Shown: piece after piece, positions 24,687 through 32,276 of the stretch | Position numbering within the stretch: the first letter of the stretch is position 1 | How the letters are laid out: every line of letters begins with the position of its first letter | Origin: Paenibacillus glycanilyticus | Lineage (GTDB): Bacteria > Bacillota > Bacilli > Paenibacillales > Paenibacillaceae | Reading direction: 5' to 3' | NCBI RefSeq assembly: GCF_023715145.1 | Contig: NZ_JAMBNP010000001.1 | Span: forward strand, 434,001 to 498,000 | Length of the DNA stretch: 64,000 bases | Position numbers and translations under genes: made by a program | Notes under the pieces: generated by a model | The model's database searches: none | What the model was told of the DNA's origin: nothing | What the model saw: only the letters and a program-made list of their open reading frames with translations

Positions 24687-25202
24687 TCAAATTTTGAACA
24701 TGCCCATTAAAGGCATAATCGTCTTCACCATATTAAGACCAACTTGGAATTTCGGCAGCATTTGTGTAATAGATCCTAAAAAACCGGCCCCCTGCTGCTC
24801 TCCGCCCGCCGGCCCCGGCCCTGACTGACCTGCCGGATTCTCTTGGTTGGTTTGAACTCCCGGTCCGGAAGAGACTGAAGGACTAGATAACATGGGCTTG
24901 AATAAGCCCGATGCCATGGAACCCAAAGAATTAAGCGCACCGATTCCCCCTATCAAGGAATCCAGAAGCCCCGATACTTGGACTTCCGGCGCCTTGGAAC
25001 GATCAGAAAGATTCACTTTCCCGCAGTGTCTGGATTCCGAAAGAATTAGCTTATGGTCATGAATGGCTTGAACCGTTCCGACATAACAGCTACCGTCATT
25101 TAGCAGTACGCAAACGGGCTGCCCGACGCAACGTCTAGCTCTTTTGACCGCATGAACACTTCCCTTAGGCTCTCTTTTTTTAGGAGCTTTCCTGGATGCC
25201 AA
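24687..25202 (-). CDS. Small beta-barrel (LSm/SH3-like) protein with Pro/Gly-rich linker
   Basis: About 171 residues. A basic N-terminus (SRKAPKKREPKGS) is followed by a strand-rich domain, GQPVCVLLNDGSCYVGTVQA-IHDHKLILSE, closely patterned on the same segment of the upstream gene. Then come a hydrophobic helix region (LLDSLIGGIGALNSLGSMA), a GPG/GGEQQG-rich linker and a C-terminal hydrophobic end (GLNMVKTIMPLMGMF). Start TTG 25202 is favoured since AGAGG lies 8 bp ahead; a TTG at 25223 is also open. Spore-coat or surface assembly is a guess; no named family recognised. Confidence 0.6.
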   Translation of the reverse strand: MASRKAPKKREPKGSVHAVKRARRCVGQPVCVLLNDGSCYVGTVQAIHDHKLILSESRHCGKVNLSDRSKAPEVQVSGLLDSLIGGIGALNSLGSMASGLFKPMLSSPSVSSGPGVQTNQENPAGQSGPGPAGGEQQGAGFLGSITQMLPKFQVGLNMVKTIMPLMGMFKI

Positions 25203-25244
25203 TTGAGATTCCTCTTTTCGCAAATTGTAATCGTGCCAGCGCTA

Positions 25245-25631
25245 TTAAATGAAGAAGAAAGGCAAAATGAAAAGCGAAGCAAAGATTGCAAACGGGAAAA
25301 AGAAGGAACCGCCGCAACCGCACCCGCAACCTCCACCGTGTCCGCCATAACCCCCGCCGTAACCGTCATAGCCTCCACCATAACCGTCATAATAACTGGA
25401 CAGTCTCGCTTTATGCTTGGAGCGGGTTTGTTTTCTAGATTGCTTTCCTTTCCGAACGGACGACACCGTTACCGACATCTTGTCAAAAGTACAGTCTTCC
25501 AATATTAACTGACCGTCTTTGACTCCTTTTATCGTTCCGATAATATGCTTTCCGTCATAGGTGACCGCGCTAACCCTCCGCCCGATATACGGATAAACCG
25601 TCCTATGGGAAACCGGATAAACTTCCTGCAT
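25245..25631 (-). CDS. Small beta-barrel protein with Gly/Tyr/Cys-rich tail
   Basis: 128 residues, ATG with GGAGGAATGAGG ahead. Residues 15-50 (GRRVSAVTYDGKHIIGTIKG-VKDGQLILED) form an LSm/SH3-like barrel pattern shared with the following gene. Next is a basic segment (RKGKQSRKQTRSKHKAR), a repeat of YDGYGGG/YGGHGGG, CGCGCGG, and a very hydrophobic end (FFFPFAIFASLFILPFFF). Gly-rich plus short hydrophobic ends recall small YjcZ-like spore proteins, but the fusion to a barrel is unusual. Forms an operon with the downstream barrel protein. Confidence 0.65.
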   Translation of the reverse strand: MQEVYPVSHRTVYPYIGRRVSAVTYDGKHIIGTIKGVKDGQLILEDCTFDKMSVTVSSVRKGKQSRKQTRSKHKARLSSYYDGYGGGYDGYGGGYGGHGGGCGCGCGGSFFFPFAIFASLFILPFFFI

Positions 25632-25713
25632 AACCTCATTCCTCCTAACCTGATGCTCGTATATCTTAGACTATGAAAATATCTGCTATAAGGTTTGTAC
25701 GAATGTCTTCTAT

Positions 25714-26514
25714 TTGAAAAAAAACAAGATACCGGAAGCAGCGAAGAATGGGTGCAGTCAGAACGAAGGTTATGCATACTATATCGGAAGAGGTGAGAAG
25801 GCATTGGATTACCATACCTTATTAGCCCGGCTCGGCGAAGGAAGCGCGCATCCGGGAGGTTTCCAAGCGACGAAGGAATTAATCGGACAAATCAACTTTT
25901 CGAGAGGCACAAAAGTGCTGGAGGCAGGATGCGGAACTGGCCGGACCGCGTGTTATTTAGCCGGCTTAGGCGTAAGCGTGACAGCGATAGACCGGAACGG
26001 AGATATGATTCAAAAAGCGACACACCGTGCGAGGCTGAGCGGACTTCCGATTCGCTTCATGCAGGCGGATGCCTCTTCCCTGCCTTTTCCGGATGAGACG
26101 TTTGATGCCGTTTTTACGGAATCGGTTACGGCTTTTACGCAAGGAAGTACCGCTATACATGAGTACTGGCGAGTGCTGAAGCCGACAGGAGTCCTCTACG
26201 ATCGCGAGCTGGCATTTGCCAAATCATTAACCACGGCGCAAAAGAAAACATTGCAGTCGTTTTACGGACTTCAGCATCTGCGAACCGTTCCGGAATGGCT
26301 GAAGCTGATGAGCAAATCAAAATTTCATAAATACTCCGCTTCTCCTTTTTCGCAGATGAAACAGATGACCAACGATCACGACCCTTTACGGGTAATCGAC
26401 CACGAGCTATTCACGAAACCAGACGTAGTTGCCATGATGATGAAAAATGAACGCCTGATGAGCAGCTTCTCCAATGTGATGGGCAGTATTGTGATTACGG
26501 CATGGAAAGCCTGA
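25714..26514 (+). CDS. Class I SAM-dependent methyltransferase
   Basis: 266 residues if begun at TTG 25714, 236 if begun at TTG 25804, which has the better ribosome site (AGAGGTGAG 7-8 bp ahead); the shorter form loses no domain. Motif I is VLEAGCGTGRTACYLAGLG, the acidic ribose-binding residue is in VTAIDRNGDMI, motif II/III follow in DASSLPFPDETFDAVF. This is the Methyltransf_11 layout for small-molecule methylation; substrate unknown. Divergent from the barrel-protein operon, with its own terminator. Confidence 0.88.
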   Translation: MKKNKIPEAAKNGCSQNEGYAYYIGRGEKALDYHTLLARLGEGSAHPGGFQATKELIGQINFSRGTKVLEAGCGTGRTACYLAGLGVSVTAIDRNGDMIQKATHRARLSGLPIRFMQADASSLPFPDETFDAVFTESVTAFTQGSTAIHEYWRVLKPTGVLYDRELAFAKSLTTAQKKTLQSFYGLQHLRTVPEWLKLMSKSKFHKYSASPFSQMKQMTNDHDPLRVIDHELFTKPDVVAMMMKNERLMSSFSNVMGSIVITAWKA

Positions 26515-26530
26515 ATAGCGGGTTATGCAG

Positions 26531-26563
26531 CAAGCTCCGTTCTCAAGGAACGGAGCTTGTTAC
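26531..26563 (+). terminator. Terminator of the methyltransferase gene
   Basis: CAAGCTCCGTTC / GAACGGAGCTTG, perfect 12-bp stem with a 5-base loop, then TTACTTCTC. Confidence 0.8.
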
Positions 26564-26597
26564 TTCTCATATCGTCTGATTCCGAGTAATGGCCCTA

Positions 26598-27053
26598 TCA
26601 GAGCCTCGCGAACGTGATGTAATCGACTTGGACAGGCTCTGCCGATTCCATCCGAAGTGCCCGATTGATCTGTCCCCGGTGATATTGCCCATGTAAGAGG
26701 ACCTGCAACAGAATGTCCCGGACGGATGTTCGGAACGGATCACCGCTCTGGTTCGCATAGTCGATCATCTTGTCCAACTCGGATTCCTCAAGACCTTCGA
26801 TATAGACGCGATACTGCCCGGCGTTTTCTTCGAACATCGTCCGGATCTCCGTCAGGCTGTCCGTTTCCTCCCATAACGAATATTGCGCGCTGCCCTTGCC
26901 CTGCAATCGGGACAGCCACACTCGTTCCGCGACCGCGACGTGCCGAACCAGCTTCAGAAGGTCAATGTTCTTCGTCTCACTCTCCTCAAGCGCGTCCAAG
27001 ATCCGTCCGTCCGCCCAGTACAGGTGCTCCATCATGCTCTTAATCGTCTTCAT
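26598..27053 (-). CDS. DinB-family protein
   Basis: 151 residues, four-helix-bundle pattern of the DinB/YfiT fold. The metal-ligand His are placed as expected: one in the second helix (KLVRHVAVAERVWL) and the HGQYHRGQ motif near the C-terminus. Family members include damage-inducible DinB and thiol transferases using bacillithiol, so a detoxifying thiol-transfer role is possible. ATG with AGGGGG ahead. Adjacent to the divergent yihY gene. Confidence 0.9.
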   Translation of the reverse strand: MKTIKSMMEHLYWADGRILDALEESETKNIDLLKLVRHVAVAERVWLSRLQGKGSAQYSLWEETDSLTEIRTMFEENAGQYRVYIEGLEESELDKMIDYANQSGDPFRTSVRDILLQVLLHGQYHRGQINRALRMESAEPVQVDYITFARL

Positions 27054-27146
27054 TTCCGTTTCCCCCTCTTTGTCTCATCGATTTCTTGTCCCCTGTTTAA
27101 AGATAGGCTTCTCTTGTTTACCTTCTAACTAAGAGGAGTGAGAGCA

Positions 27147-28037
27147 ATGAAACGAGTATCTAAGATTCTTCCGTTTTCCAAAAATTTGTATAGCCGTTAT
27201 CGTGATGATGATGTTCCTGCTTTAGGGGCGCAGCTTACATATTATTTTATTTTATCGTTTTTTCCGTTTCTTATCTTTGTGGTGAGCTTGATGAGTTTTG
27301 TTCAGTTATCCGGAGATAACGTCGTCGCTGAGCTCATTCGTCTGCTGCCAGAGCAAACCGGTGAAGCAATTCAACTTATCCTGCAGGAGGTAACGGACAA
27401 CAGCAGGGGTACGCTTCTATCGATCGGTATGATCGCTACGCTCTGGTCAGCGTCCAATGGTGTTAACGCGGTCATTAAAGGTGTTAATAAGGCCTATGAT
27501 GTCGAAGAAAACCGTCCGTTCTGGAAGGTGAGAGCGATCTCGCTTGCGGCGACGGTCGTGTTAGCCCTGTCTATTTTGCTGGCGATCGTTATGCTCATTT
27601 TTGGTGAGGTAATCGGTGAATTTCTATTTGATTGGTTTGATTCTCCGATAGGCTTTGGACTCATCTGGGGCACATTGAAATATGTATTTCCCATTTCGTT
27701 CATGATTGTTGTCTTCTCGCTGCTCTACTGGATTGTGCCCAATCGCAAAATTCGTTTCAAATCAGCCATTCCGGGGGCGCTGTTTGCGACCTTTGGCTGG
27801 ATTGCATCCTCGTTGCTGTTCCAATTCTATATTAACAACTTTAGCAACTATTCCAAAACGTACGGAAGCATCGGCGGCATTATCATCCTGCTGATCTGGC
27901 TGTATATCAGCTCCAATATTATCATTTTGGGCGGGGAGGTCAATGCTACGCTTGCTGGCGGGCAAGCAAAGCCCTTTGTTGAGAACGCGCTGCCAAACGT
28001 CAGAGGCAAACAAAAACCGCGCTCGATCAAGCTATAG
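27147..28037 (+). CDS. YihY/BrkB-family inner membrane protein
   Basis: About 296 residues, ATG 27147 with AGGAG 9 bp ahead. Six hydrophobic helices; family marks include LGAQLTYYFILSFFPFLIF, LWSASNGVNAVIKGVNKAYD and the C-terminal YGSIGGIIILLIWLYIS, with a basic tail (RGKQKPRS). The family was once called RNase BN/BrkB; real function unclear. Single gene, convergent with the SRPBCC gene across a shared hairpin. Confidence 0.92.
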   Translation: MKRVSKILPFSKNLYSRYRDDDVPALGAQLTYYFILSFFPFLIFVVSLMSFVQLSGDNVVAELIRLLPEQTGEAIQLILQEVTDNSRGTLLSIGMIATLWSASNGVNAVIKGVNKAYDVEENRPFWKVRAISLAATVVLALSILLAIVMLIFGEVIGEFLFDWFDSPIGFGLIWGTLKYVFPISFMIVVFSLLYWIVPNRKIRFKSAIPGALFATFGWIASSLLFQFYINNFSNYSKTYGSIGGIIILLIWLYISSNIIILGGEVNATLAGGQAKPFVENALPNVRGKQKPRSIKL

Positions 28038-28056
28038 TCAGCAACATTAATCTACC

Positions 28057-28106
28057 CTATCGTTCAACAAAACAGCAACCGGCTAGGTCTGCCGGCTGCT
28101 GTCGCG
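28057..28106. repeat. Dispersed hairpin repeat (copy 1), shared convergent terminator
   Basis: CTATCGTTCAACAAAACAGC followed by a CCGGC/GCCGG stem-loop and GCTGCTGTCGCG. The flanks and stem reappear at 31582-31632 and 36141-36214. Confidence 0.65.
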
Positions 28107-28115
28107 TCTAAATGA

Positions 28116-28619
28116 TTATTTCTGGCTTTCAAGATAATTTTCGAGTTGATTCAGCGTGCCGCCAAAACCTTGTTGTACCATCGGACGCATTTGCTCAAAC
28201 GCCGCGCGCTCTTCTTCTGTCGCGTTAATAGGGCCTCCTTGCAGCGTTAGCGTAGTCTTCCCGTTCTCTTCTACGAGCGTCAGGATATTGATGATTTCCA
28301 ATGGCCAGTTCTCATTGAATGGTGCACGAATTGTGTTGCCTGATTCATCGGAGAAGGATTGTATATATACGAGTTTTTCGGGAGGCGTCACTTCCTGATA
28401 AAAAAACTTGCCCCACATGACGTGTCCTTCAGGAGATTTTTGGCTGCCTAAAAATATCCCCCCTGTTCGAACATCCATTTTCTCAACGTGCAGGGAGAAG
28501 CCTTGCGGTCCCCACCACTTTCCGAAATGCTCCGGGTCTGTCCAAACTTTATATACGAGTTCTCTTGGAGCGTCGAATGTGCGCGTGAGCACCAAGCCGT
28601 AGTCTTGCGTATCTGTCAT
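28116..28619 (-). CDS. SRPBCC/AHSA1-family protein
   Basis: 167 residues of the START-like fold: LTRTFDAPRELVYKVWTDPEH, WWGPQGFSLHVEKMD and a long C-terminal helix ending FGGTLNQLENYLES. Small AHSA1-like proteins of this type bind hydrophobic ligands and are nearly always paired with an ArsR regulator, as here (12 bp upstream). Substrate unknown. ATG with AGGAGG ahead. Last gene of the DUF1801/ArsR/SRPBCC operon. Confidence 0.9.
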   Translation of the reverse strand: MTDTQDYGLVLTRTFDAPRELVYKVWTDPEHFGKWWGPQGFSLHVEKMDVRTGGIFLGSQKSPEGHVMWGKFFYQEVTPPEKLVYIQSFSDESGNTIRAPFNENWPLEIINILTLVEENGKTTLTLQGGPINATEEERAAFEQMRPMVQQGFGGTLNQLENYLESQK

Positions 28620-28631
28620 TTTATTTCCTCC

Positions 28632-28934
28632 TTATTTCTTGCCTTGAAGTTCACTTAAATAATCGTCCAGACGATCAAGCCGATCCTCCCACATGCTGCG
28701 AAATGTCTGCAGCCAAGAGTCGATTTCCTGAAGAGGCTCTGGCCGGAGACGGTAGAACCGGCGATTGCCAAGCGGACGCACCTCGACAATTCGAGCATCA
28801 TTGAGAACTTTCAGATGCTTTGAAACCTGGGGCTGCCGAATATAGAGCCGATCAGCAATATCGCCCACGGTCATGGGGCCATCCCGAAGCAATTCGACCA
28901 TTTGTAATCGGTTGGGTTCGGCGAGGGCGCTCAA
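28632..28934 (-). CDS. ArsR-family regulator paired with SRPBCC protein
   Basis: 100 residues from TTG 28934. Core SALAEPNRLQMVELLRDGP, recognition helix RQPQVSKHLKVLNDARIVEV and a C-terminal dimer helix rich in Trp/Asp. Relatives usually begin M-N-x-A-T-L-S-A-L-A-E-P-N-R; here the matching upstream codons are ATA-AAT-ACG-GCA-ACT, and the only strong ribosome site (GGGGAGAGGA) sits at proper distance from the ATA (28949), not from the TTG. An ATA start is therefore possible. No Cys, so not a classic metal sensor. Confidence 0.88.
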   Translation of the reverse strand: MSALAEPNRLQMVELLRDGPMTVGDIADRLYIRQPQVSKHLKVLNDARIVEVRPLGNRRFYRLRPEPLQEIDSWLQTFRSMWEDRLDRLDDYLSELQGKK

Positions 28935-28979
28935 AGTTGCCGTATTTATATCTTCCTCTCCCCTCCCCGATTCAATACT

Positions 28980-29318
28980 TTAAAGAGTGCCGGATGCCTG
29001 TGCAAGCAGTTGAGACAACAGGATGTAGTCTGGCGAATCCCCTTCTCGTATTTTGAGCCATTTCCGCTCGGCTGGACCTTCAAAACCTTTTGGAAACTCC
29101 ACGCTGACGGCATTCATAATCATAAACGCAATGGCATCTTTTGAAGGGGAGATCACAGCAGCGTAATGGCCATTTTTCAAAAAATGAGGTTTTTTGTATT
29201 GAATCCGTTCCTCAACATCAGTTATAGTCTCATGAACCATATGGCGAAGCTTATCGCAAATGTCAATCTGCCATGATTGATTTAAATTTTGAATAAAAGA
29301 TGTGACCTCTTGATTCAT
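28980..29318 (-). CDS. DUF1801-domain protein (YdhG-like)
   Basis: 112 residues. DUF1801 pattern: HMVHETITDVEERIQYKKPHFL, then NGHYAAVISPSKDAIAFMI and a C-terminal helix. Related to iron-chaperone/YdhG-like proteins of unknown function. First gene of a three-gene operon with the ArsR and SRPBCC genes; the palindrome at 29386-29411 lies 68 bp ahead. Confidence 0.85.
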   Translation of the reverse strand: MNQEVTSFIQNLNQSWQIDICDKLRHMVHETITDVEERIQYKKPHFLKNGHYAAVISPSKDAIAFMIMNAVSVEFPKGFEGPAERKWLKIREGDSPDYILLSQLLAQASGTL

Positions 29319-29385
29319 TTATTGATTCCTCCTTTCTGATGAGGTAATGGAGTAGTAAGCACCAGGCAAATCATATTCCACAAAA

Positions 29386-29411
29386 AGAATATACCTTATA
29401 GGGAATATTCT
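29386..29411 (-). promoter_or_regulatory. Palindromic operator before the DUF1801/ArsR operon
   Basis: AGAATAT-ACC-TTATAG-GGA-ATATTCT, 7-bp arms with further inner pairing. Probably bound by the ArsR protein encoded in the operon. Confidence 0.6.
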
Positions 29412-29454
29412 CGTCAAGGAACTTAATTAAATGCCCTTTATTTTAGCAAAAGAA

Positions 29455-29589
29455 ATGCTTTACCTATCTGCAGAGGTTTGGGGTTCTTCCGTAACCCCAA
29501 GTTATAATCACCACGCTGGCAATGACACTACCCGCTTCTATTCCCATCGCAAGAGTGGATTCTTCGTTTTTGAAGACTTAGATTGGTGA
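29455..29589 (+). CDS. Possible 44-residue frame in the 388-bp gap
   Basis: ATG 29455 to TGA 29589 encodes a peptide with SYNHHAGNDTTRFYSHRKSG in the middle. No ribosome site precedes the ATG and a strong hairpin (TTGGGGTT/AACCCCAA) falls inside it. A second hairpin follows 28 bp after the stop. It could be a gene fragment or chance; I lean to chance. Confidence 0.15.
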   Translation: MLYLSAEVWGSSVTPSYNHHAGNDTTRFYSHRKSGFFVFEDLDW

Positions 29590-29616
29590 ATATGATCAGG
29601 AACCGCAAACGTTAAA

Positions 29617-29684
29617 AAGGCCGCCGTTACCGGCAGCCTTCAACTTCGTACACACTAAGGAATTCTCTTCTGAAGAGTTCCTTT
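29617..29684. terminator. Two hairpins downstream of the WGxxGxxG protein gene
   Basis: AAGGCCGCCG/CGGCAGCCTT (29617-29640, one mismatch) and AAGGAA-CTCTTC/GAAGAG-TTCCTT (29657-29684). The latter lies 23 bp after the stop at 29707. Only short T-runs follow. Confidence 0.55.
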
Positions 29685-29706
29685 ATTGTTAGTTGCAATC
29701 AGATCG

Positions 29707-30024
29707 TTATGCGCGATCGCGGCCTCGGTTTCTCATGCCGGCAAGTCCAATCAAGCCAAGAAGACCAAGCCATCCCCAATCAAAATCATTATCGTCAGTA
29801 GCATTGGCGCGATAATTATTCGCGCTTACCGTATTGCCGTTATTGATGCGATGGATATCCGTCCCCAACGCGCGGTTTGTTGTGTTAATCCCTTTATTGA
29901 CTTCATGACGAATCTCGTCACCCGGCGTATTGTCCGTCCTTGCCATATTATCGGCAAAAGCAGGAACAGCGGAAAACATCATCAAGCATGCTGCAAGACC
30001 TAAAAGCGCTAACCACTTCTTCAT
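29707..30024 (-). CDS. WGxxGxxG-family secreted protein
   Basis: About 105 residues from ATG 30024 (AGGGG 7 bp ahead). Signal peptide with cleavage after AFA, a polar Asn-rich middle (NGNTVSANNYRANATDDND), then WGWLGLLGLIGLAGMRNRGR: a hydrophobic, sorting-like tail ending in Arg. This matches the WGxxGxxG CTERM-like family of Bacillales, which ends in a processed surface anchor. Function unknown; expected on the outer face of the membrane. Confidence 0.8.
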   Translation of the reverse strand: MKKWLALLGLAACLMMFSAVPAFADNMARTDNTPGDEIRHEVNKGINTTNRALGTDIHRINNGNTVSANNYRANATDDNDFDWGWLGLLGLIGLAGMRNRGRDRA

Positions 30025-30142
30025 CTTCTTACCCCTTTTCATTTAGAGTACATGCTTGATTATTTTTTATCCCGGACACGTTTATTATTCTCGAAAGAAA
30101 ATGAATATATTGCCATTTACATGTTTTGAAAACTTCAAGAGC

Positions 30143-30180
30143 AAAAAAATCCCGATCAGAGGTTTCTGATCGGGATTTTG
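30143..30180 (-). terminator. Terminator of the thioredoxin-like gene
   Basis: AAAATCCCGATCAGA and its complement, 15-bp perfect stem, followed on the minus strand by seven T. Confidence 0.9.
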
Positions 30181-30244
30181 AAATTAAGATGAGACTACAT
30201 ATTCGCTCTCTAGGAACTGATGATTCATTACATCGCAATGAAAG

Positions 30245-30577
30245 TCAGCAAGTATCGCCCATAGCTGCATATCGAAGAATGGTCTGGCGCAGTTTTTCTT
30301 TACTTTGTATACCAATTAAGGTTTCCACTTGATAACCATCTTTAAACAGCATTATAGTCGGGACGCTTATTATGCCATATTCATTTGCGATTTCTTTTTC
30401 TTGTTCGATATTCACTTTAAAAAATGCAGCTTCGTGTCTCAGTTCATGTGTTAACTCCGCCGTAATAAGAAGCTGTTCTCGACAGGAATCGCATCCAGGC
30501 TCAACAAATTCAACGAGCGTAATTCCGTGATCTATCTGACTCCGAAAATTCTCGGTTGTTAAGGAAATTATGTCCAT
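30245..30577 (-). CDS. Thioredoxin-like protein with CDSC active site
   Basis: 110 residues, complete thioredoxin fold: an LVEFVEPGCDSCREQ active site, FFKVNIEQEKEIANEYGIIS and the cis-Pro in SVPTIMLFKDG. The usual WCGPC is replaced by GCDSC, so its redox potential and partners should differ from housekeeping thioredoxin. ATG with GAGGAGG ahead. Divergent from the second HD-protein gene across the two-site element, suggesting shared stress control. Confidence 0.88.
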   Translation of the reverse strand: MDIISLTTENFRSQIDHGITLVEFVEPGCDSCREQLLITAELTHELRHEAAFFKVNIEQEKEIANEYGIISVPTIMLFKDGYQVETLIGIQSKEKLRQTILRYAAMGDTC

Positions 30578-30668
30578 AATATATCCTCCTCTTCAATTGT
30601 ACTGCCTTCTTTAATGCCCGGATGTACGGATGTCTGGCTTCAGGCTCTTCTCTCCGATCAGCCAACTT

Positions 30669-30737
30669 CATTCTATGAAATCCAGCACCATTGATCAATC
30701 TTAACATTTCTATAGAAATCATAGATGAAATAAATCA
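30669..30737. promoter_or_regulatory. Two-site regulatory element between divergent thioredoxin and HD genes (copy B)
   Basis: CATTCTATGAAAT (30669-30681) and CATTTCTATAGAAA (30705-30718), again starting 36 bp apart, followed by CATAGATGAAATAAATCA. A third, reversed and imperfect set (ATCTATCG-TTTTTATAGAAAC and CTATGAAAT) lies at 30804-30845. Same arrangement as copy A near 9.6 kb. Confidence 0.6.
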
Positions 30738-30901
30738 TACGAGACATGGGAGCGCTAATGGTGCCTATAGGCAGCTATAACATTCCTCAAATTGATCAAA
30801 AATATCTATCGTTTTTATAGAAACAATTGGATTGATCTATGAAATTTCAAACACTTACAATGATAGTGCAAGACATCATCCAATTTGGGAGGTTAATCAT
30901 T

Positions 30902-31540
30902 ATGACGAATACCATTGCAAGTATTGTAATACCGGATAGTCGGCTGGCCACTCAGGCAGCGGAGCTGCTGCGTGATCATGGAGACGAGTTGCTTTGGAAC
31001 CATTCCAACCGCGTATTCCTTTTTGGCGCTCTTCAAGGACAACAGGCTGGCCTAAAATTCGACGCTGAATTACTATATATCAGTGCATTGTTTCACGATC
31101 TGGGTTTAACTAAGAAATTTAGCAGTCCAGACAAACGCTTCGAGGTTGACGGAGCGAATGCAGCCCGCGATTTCCTGCGGTCGCAAGGCGTACCGGAAGA
31201 ATCCGTTCGCCTTGTGTGGGACGCGATCGCGCTTCACACGACGATAGGGGTCGCTCAGTACAAGGAGCCGGAAGTTGCGTTGATCTATTCGGGTGTCGGT
31301 TATGACGTTATGGGCGAGAATTACGAAGCACTATCGACGGAGGTACGGGAACAGGTCATTGCCGCATTCCCTCGCAACAACTTCAAACAAAAAATTCTGC
31401 ATGCGTTCTTGGAAGGATTCAAGCATAAGCCGGAAACGACGTTTGGCAATATCAAATCCGATGTATGCGAGCTATTGCTGCCAGGATACAAACGCCCGAG
31501 TTTCTGCGACTGTGTTCTTCATAACCAATGGAACGAATAG
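30902..31540 (+). CDS. HD-domain phosphohydrolase-fold protein (paralogue 2)
   Basis: 212 residues from ATG 30902, with GGGAGG 9 bp ahead; an upstream in-frame ATG at 30839 has none and overlaps the regulatory repeat. Metal-site motifs LWNHSNRVFLF, LFHDLGL, ALHTTIG and GVGYDVMG match the paralogue near 6 kb, with the C-terminal halves (FPRNNFKQ-ILHAFLEGFKHKPETT) almost identical. Substrate unknown; cyanamide-hydratase-like annotation is common for such proteins. Confidence 0.88.
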   Translation: MTNTIASIVIPDSRLATQAAELLRDHGDELLWNHSNRVFLFGALQGQQAGLKFDAELLYISALFHDLGLTKKFSSPDKRFEVDGANAARDFLRSQGVPEESVRLVWDAIALHTTIGVAQYKEPEVALIYSGVGYDVMGENYEALSTEVREQVIAAFPRNNFKQKILHAFLEGFKHKPETTFGNIKSDVCELLLPGYKRPSFCDCVLHNQWNE

Positions 31541-31581
31541 TTTGGGATTTTACTCAAGGGAGATTCATTAATTTAACTGCA

Positions 31582-31632
31582 CTATCGCTCAACACAAAAG
31601 CAGCCGTACTTCATGTACCGGCTGCTATCTTG
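31582..31632. repeat. Dispersed hairpin repeat (copy 2), shared convergent terminator
   Basis: CTATCGCTCAACACAAAAGC, then AGCAGCCGTAC/GTACCGGCTGCT as a stem around TTCAT, then TATCTTG. Between convergent HD and RDD genes, as copy 1 lies between convergent yihY and SRPBCC genes. Confidence 0.7.
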
Positions 31633-31637
31633 TTTAA

Positions 31638-32171
31638 TTATTCCTTATAGCTCACAACGGTCCCCGCAATAAAGTCATATACCGTTTGTTTGTTTTTGCT
31701 CCATAATGGACTTAACAAGTATAGGAATACCAGGCCATAGACTGTTCCCAATAAAGAATAATATAGCGAGTCGGAGTAATTAGAAGGAATAACCATGTGC
31801 CAGATGGTGAAATGAGCAAGCTCCCAAGGCAGGAATTTCAGGGCAGAGCGAAAAAGCGAGGAACCAAGTCCGATTGGTTGGCCATAAATGCCAGTCACCA
31901 CAAGCCCCATTTTTCGTTTTCCCCATGTCGCATGCGATTTGGATCCCTCGCATACGGCGAAATAAAGATATACAGGCAGGGTAATGAGCAGGAACCCAGT
32001 AATCTCCGCCAATATTGGATCTGTCGTGAAAAGCGGTAATAATAAAGGGCGTATAAGAAAAGACACGCCGATCAGAAAACTGATGTAGCCCGCAATGATA
32101 ACATAATCCCACAAAAACGCGAGTATACGGGTGCCTAGAGATACGTTTAGTACGTTTACATGTTTATTCAC
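31638..32171 (-). CDS. RDD-family membrane protein
   Basis: 177 residues, GTG start with AGAGGAG ahead. The family signature is visible as GTRILAFLWDYVIIAGYI (R and D in helix 1) and ATWGKRKMGLVVTG in the mid loop, with three to four hydrophobic helices and a VYDFIAGTVV ending. RDD proteins are of unknown or sodium/proton-exchange function. Single gene. Confidence 0.88.
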   Translation of the reverse strand: MNKHVNVLNVSLGTRILAFLWDYVIIAGYISFLIGVSFLIRPLLLPLFTTDPILAEITGFLLITLPVYLYFAVCEGSKSHATWGKRKMGLVVTGIYGQPIGLGSSLFRSALKFLPWELAHFTIWHMVIPSNYSDSLYYSLLGTVYGLVFLYLLSPLWSKNKQTVYDFIAGTVVSYKE

Positions 32172-32236
32172 AACACGACTCCTCTTGACCTAATCGGGAT
32201 TAAGAGCAAGGTCATTCTCATCCAGCAGGAGCACGC

Positions 32237-32266
32237 AAAAAAGCGATCCGCTACGATCGCTTTTTT
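32237..32266. terminator. Bidirectional terminator after the TelA-family gene
   Basis: AAAAAAGCGATC / GATCGCTTTTTT, perfect 12-bp stem with a 6-base loop; T-tracts on both strands. Confidence 0.9.
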
Positions 32267-32276
32267 GGTTACTTCT

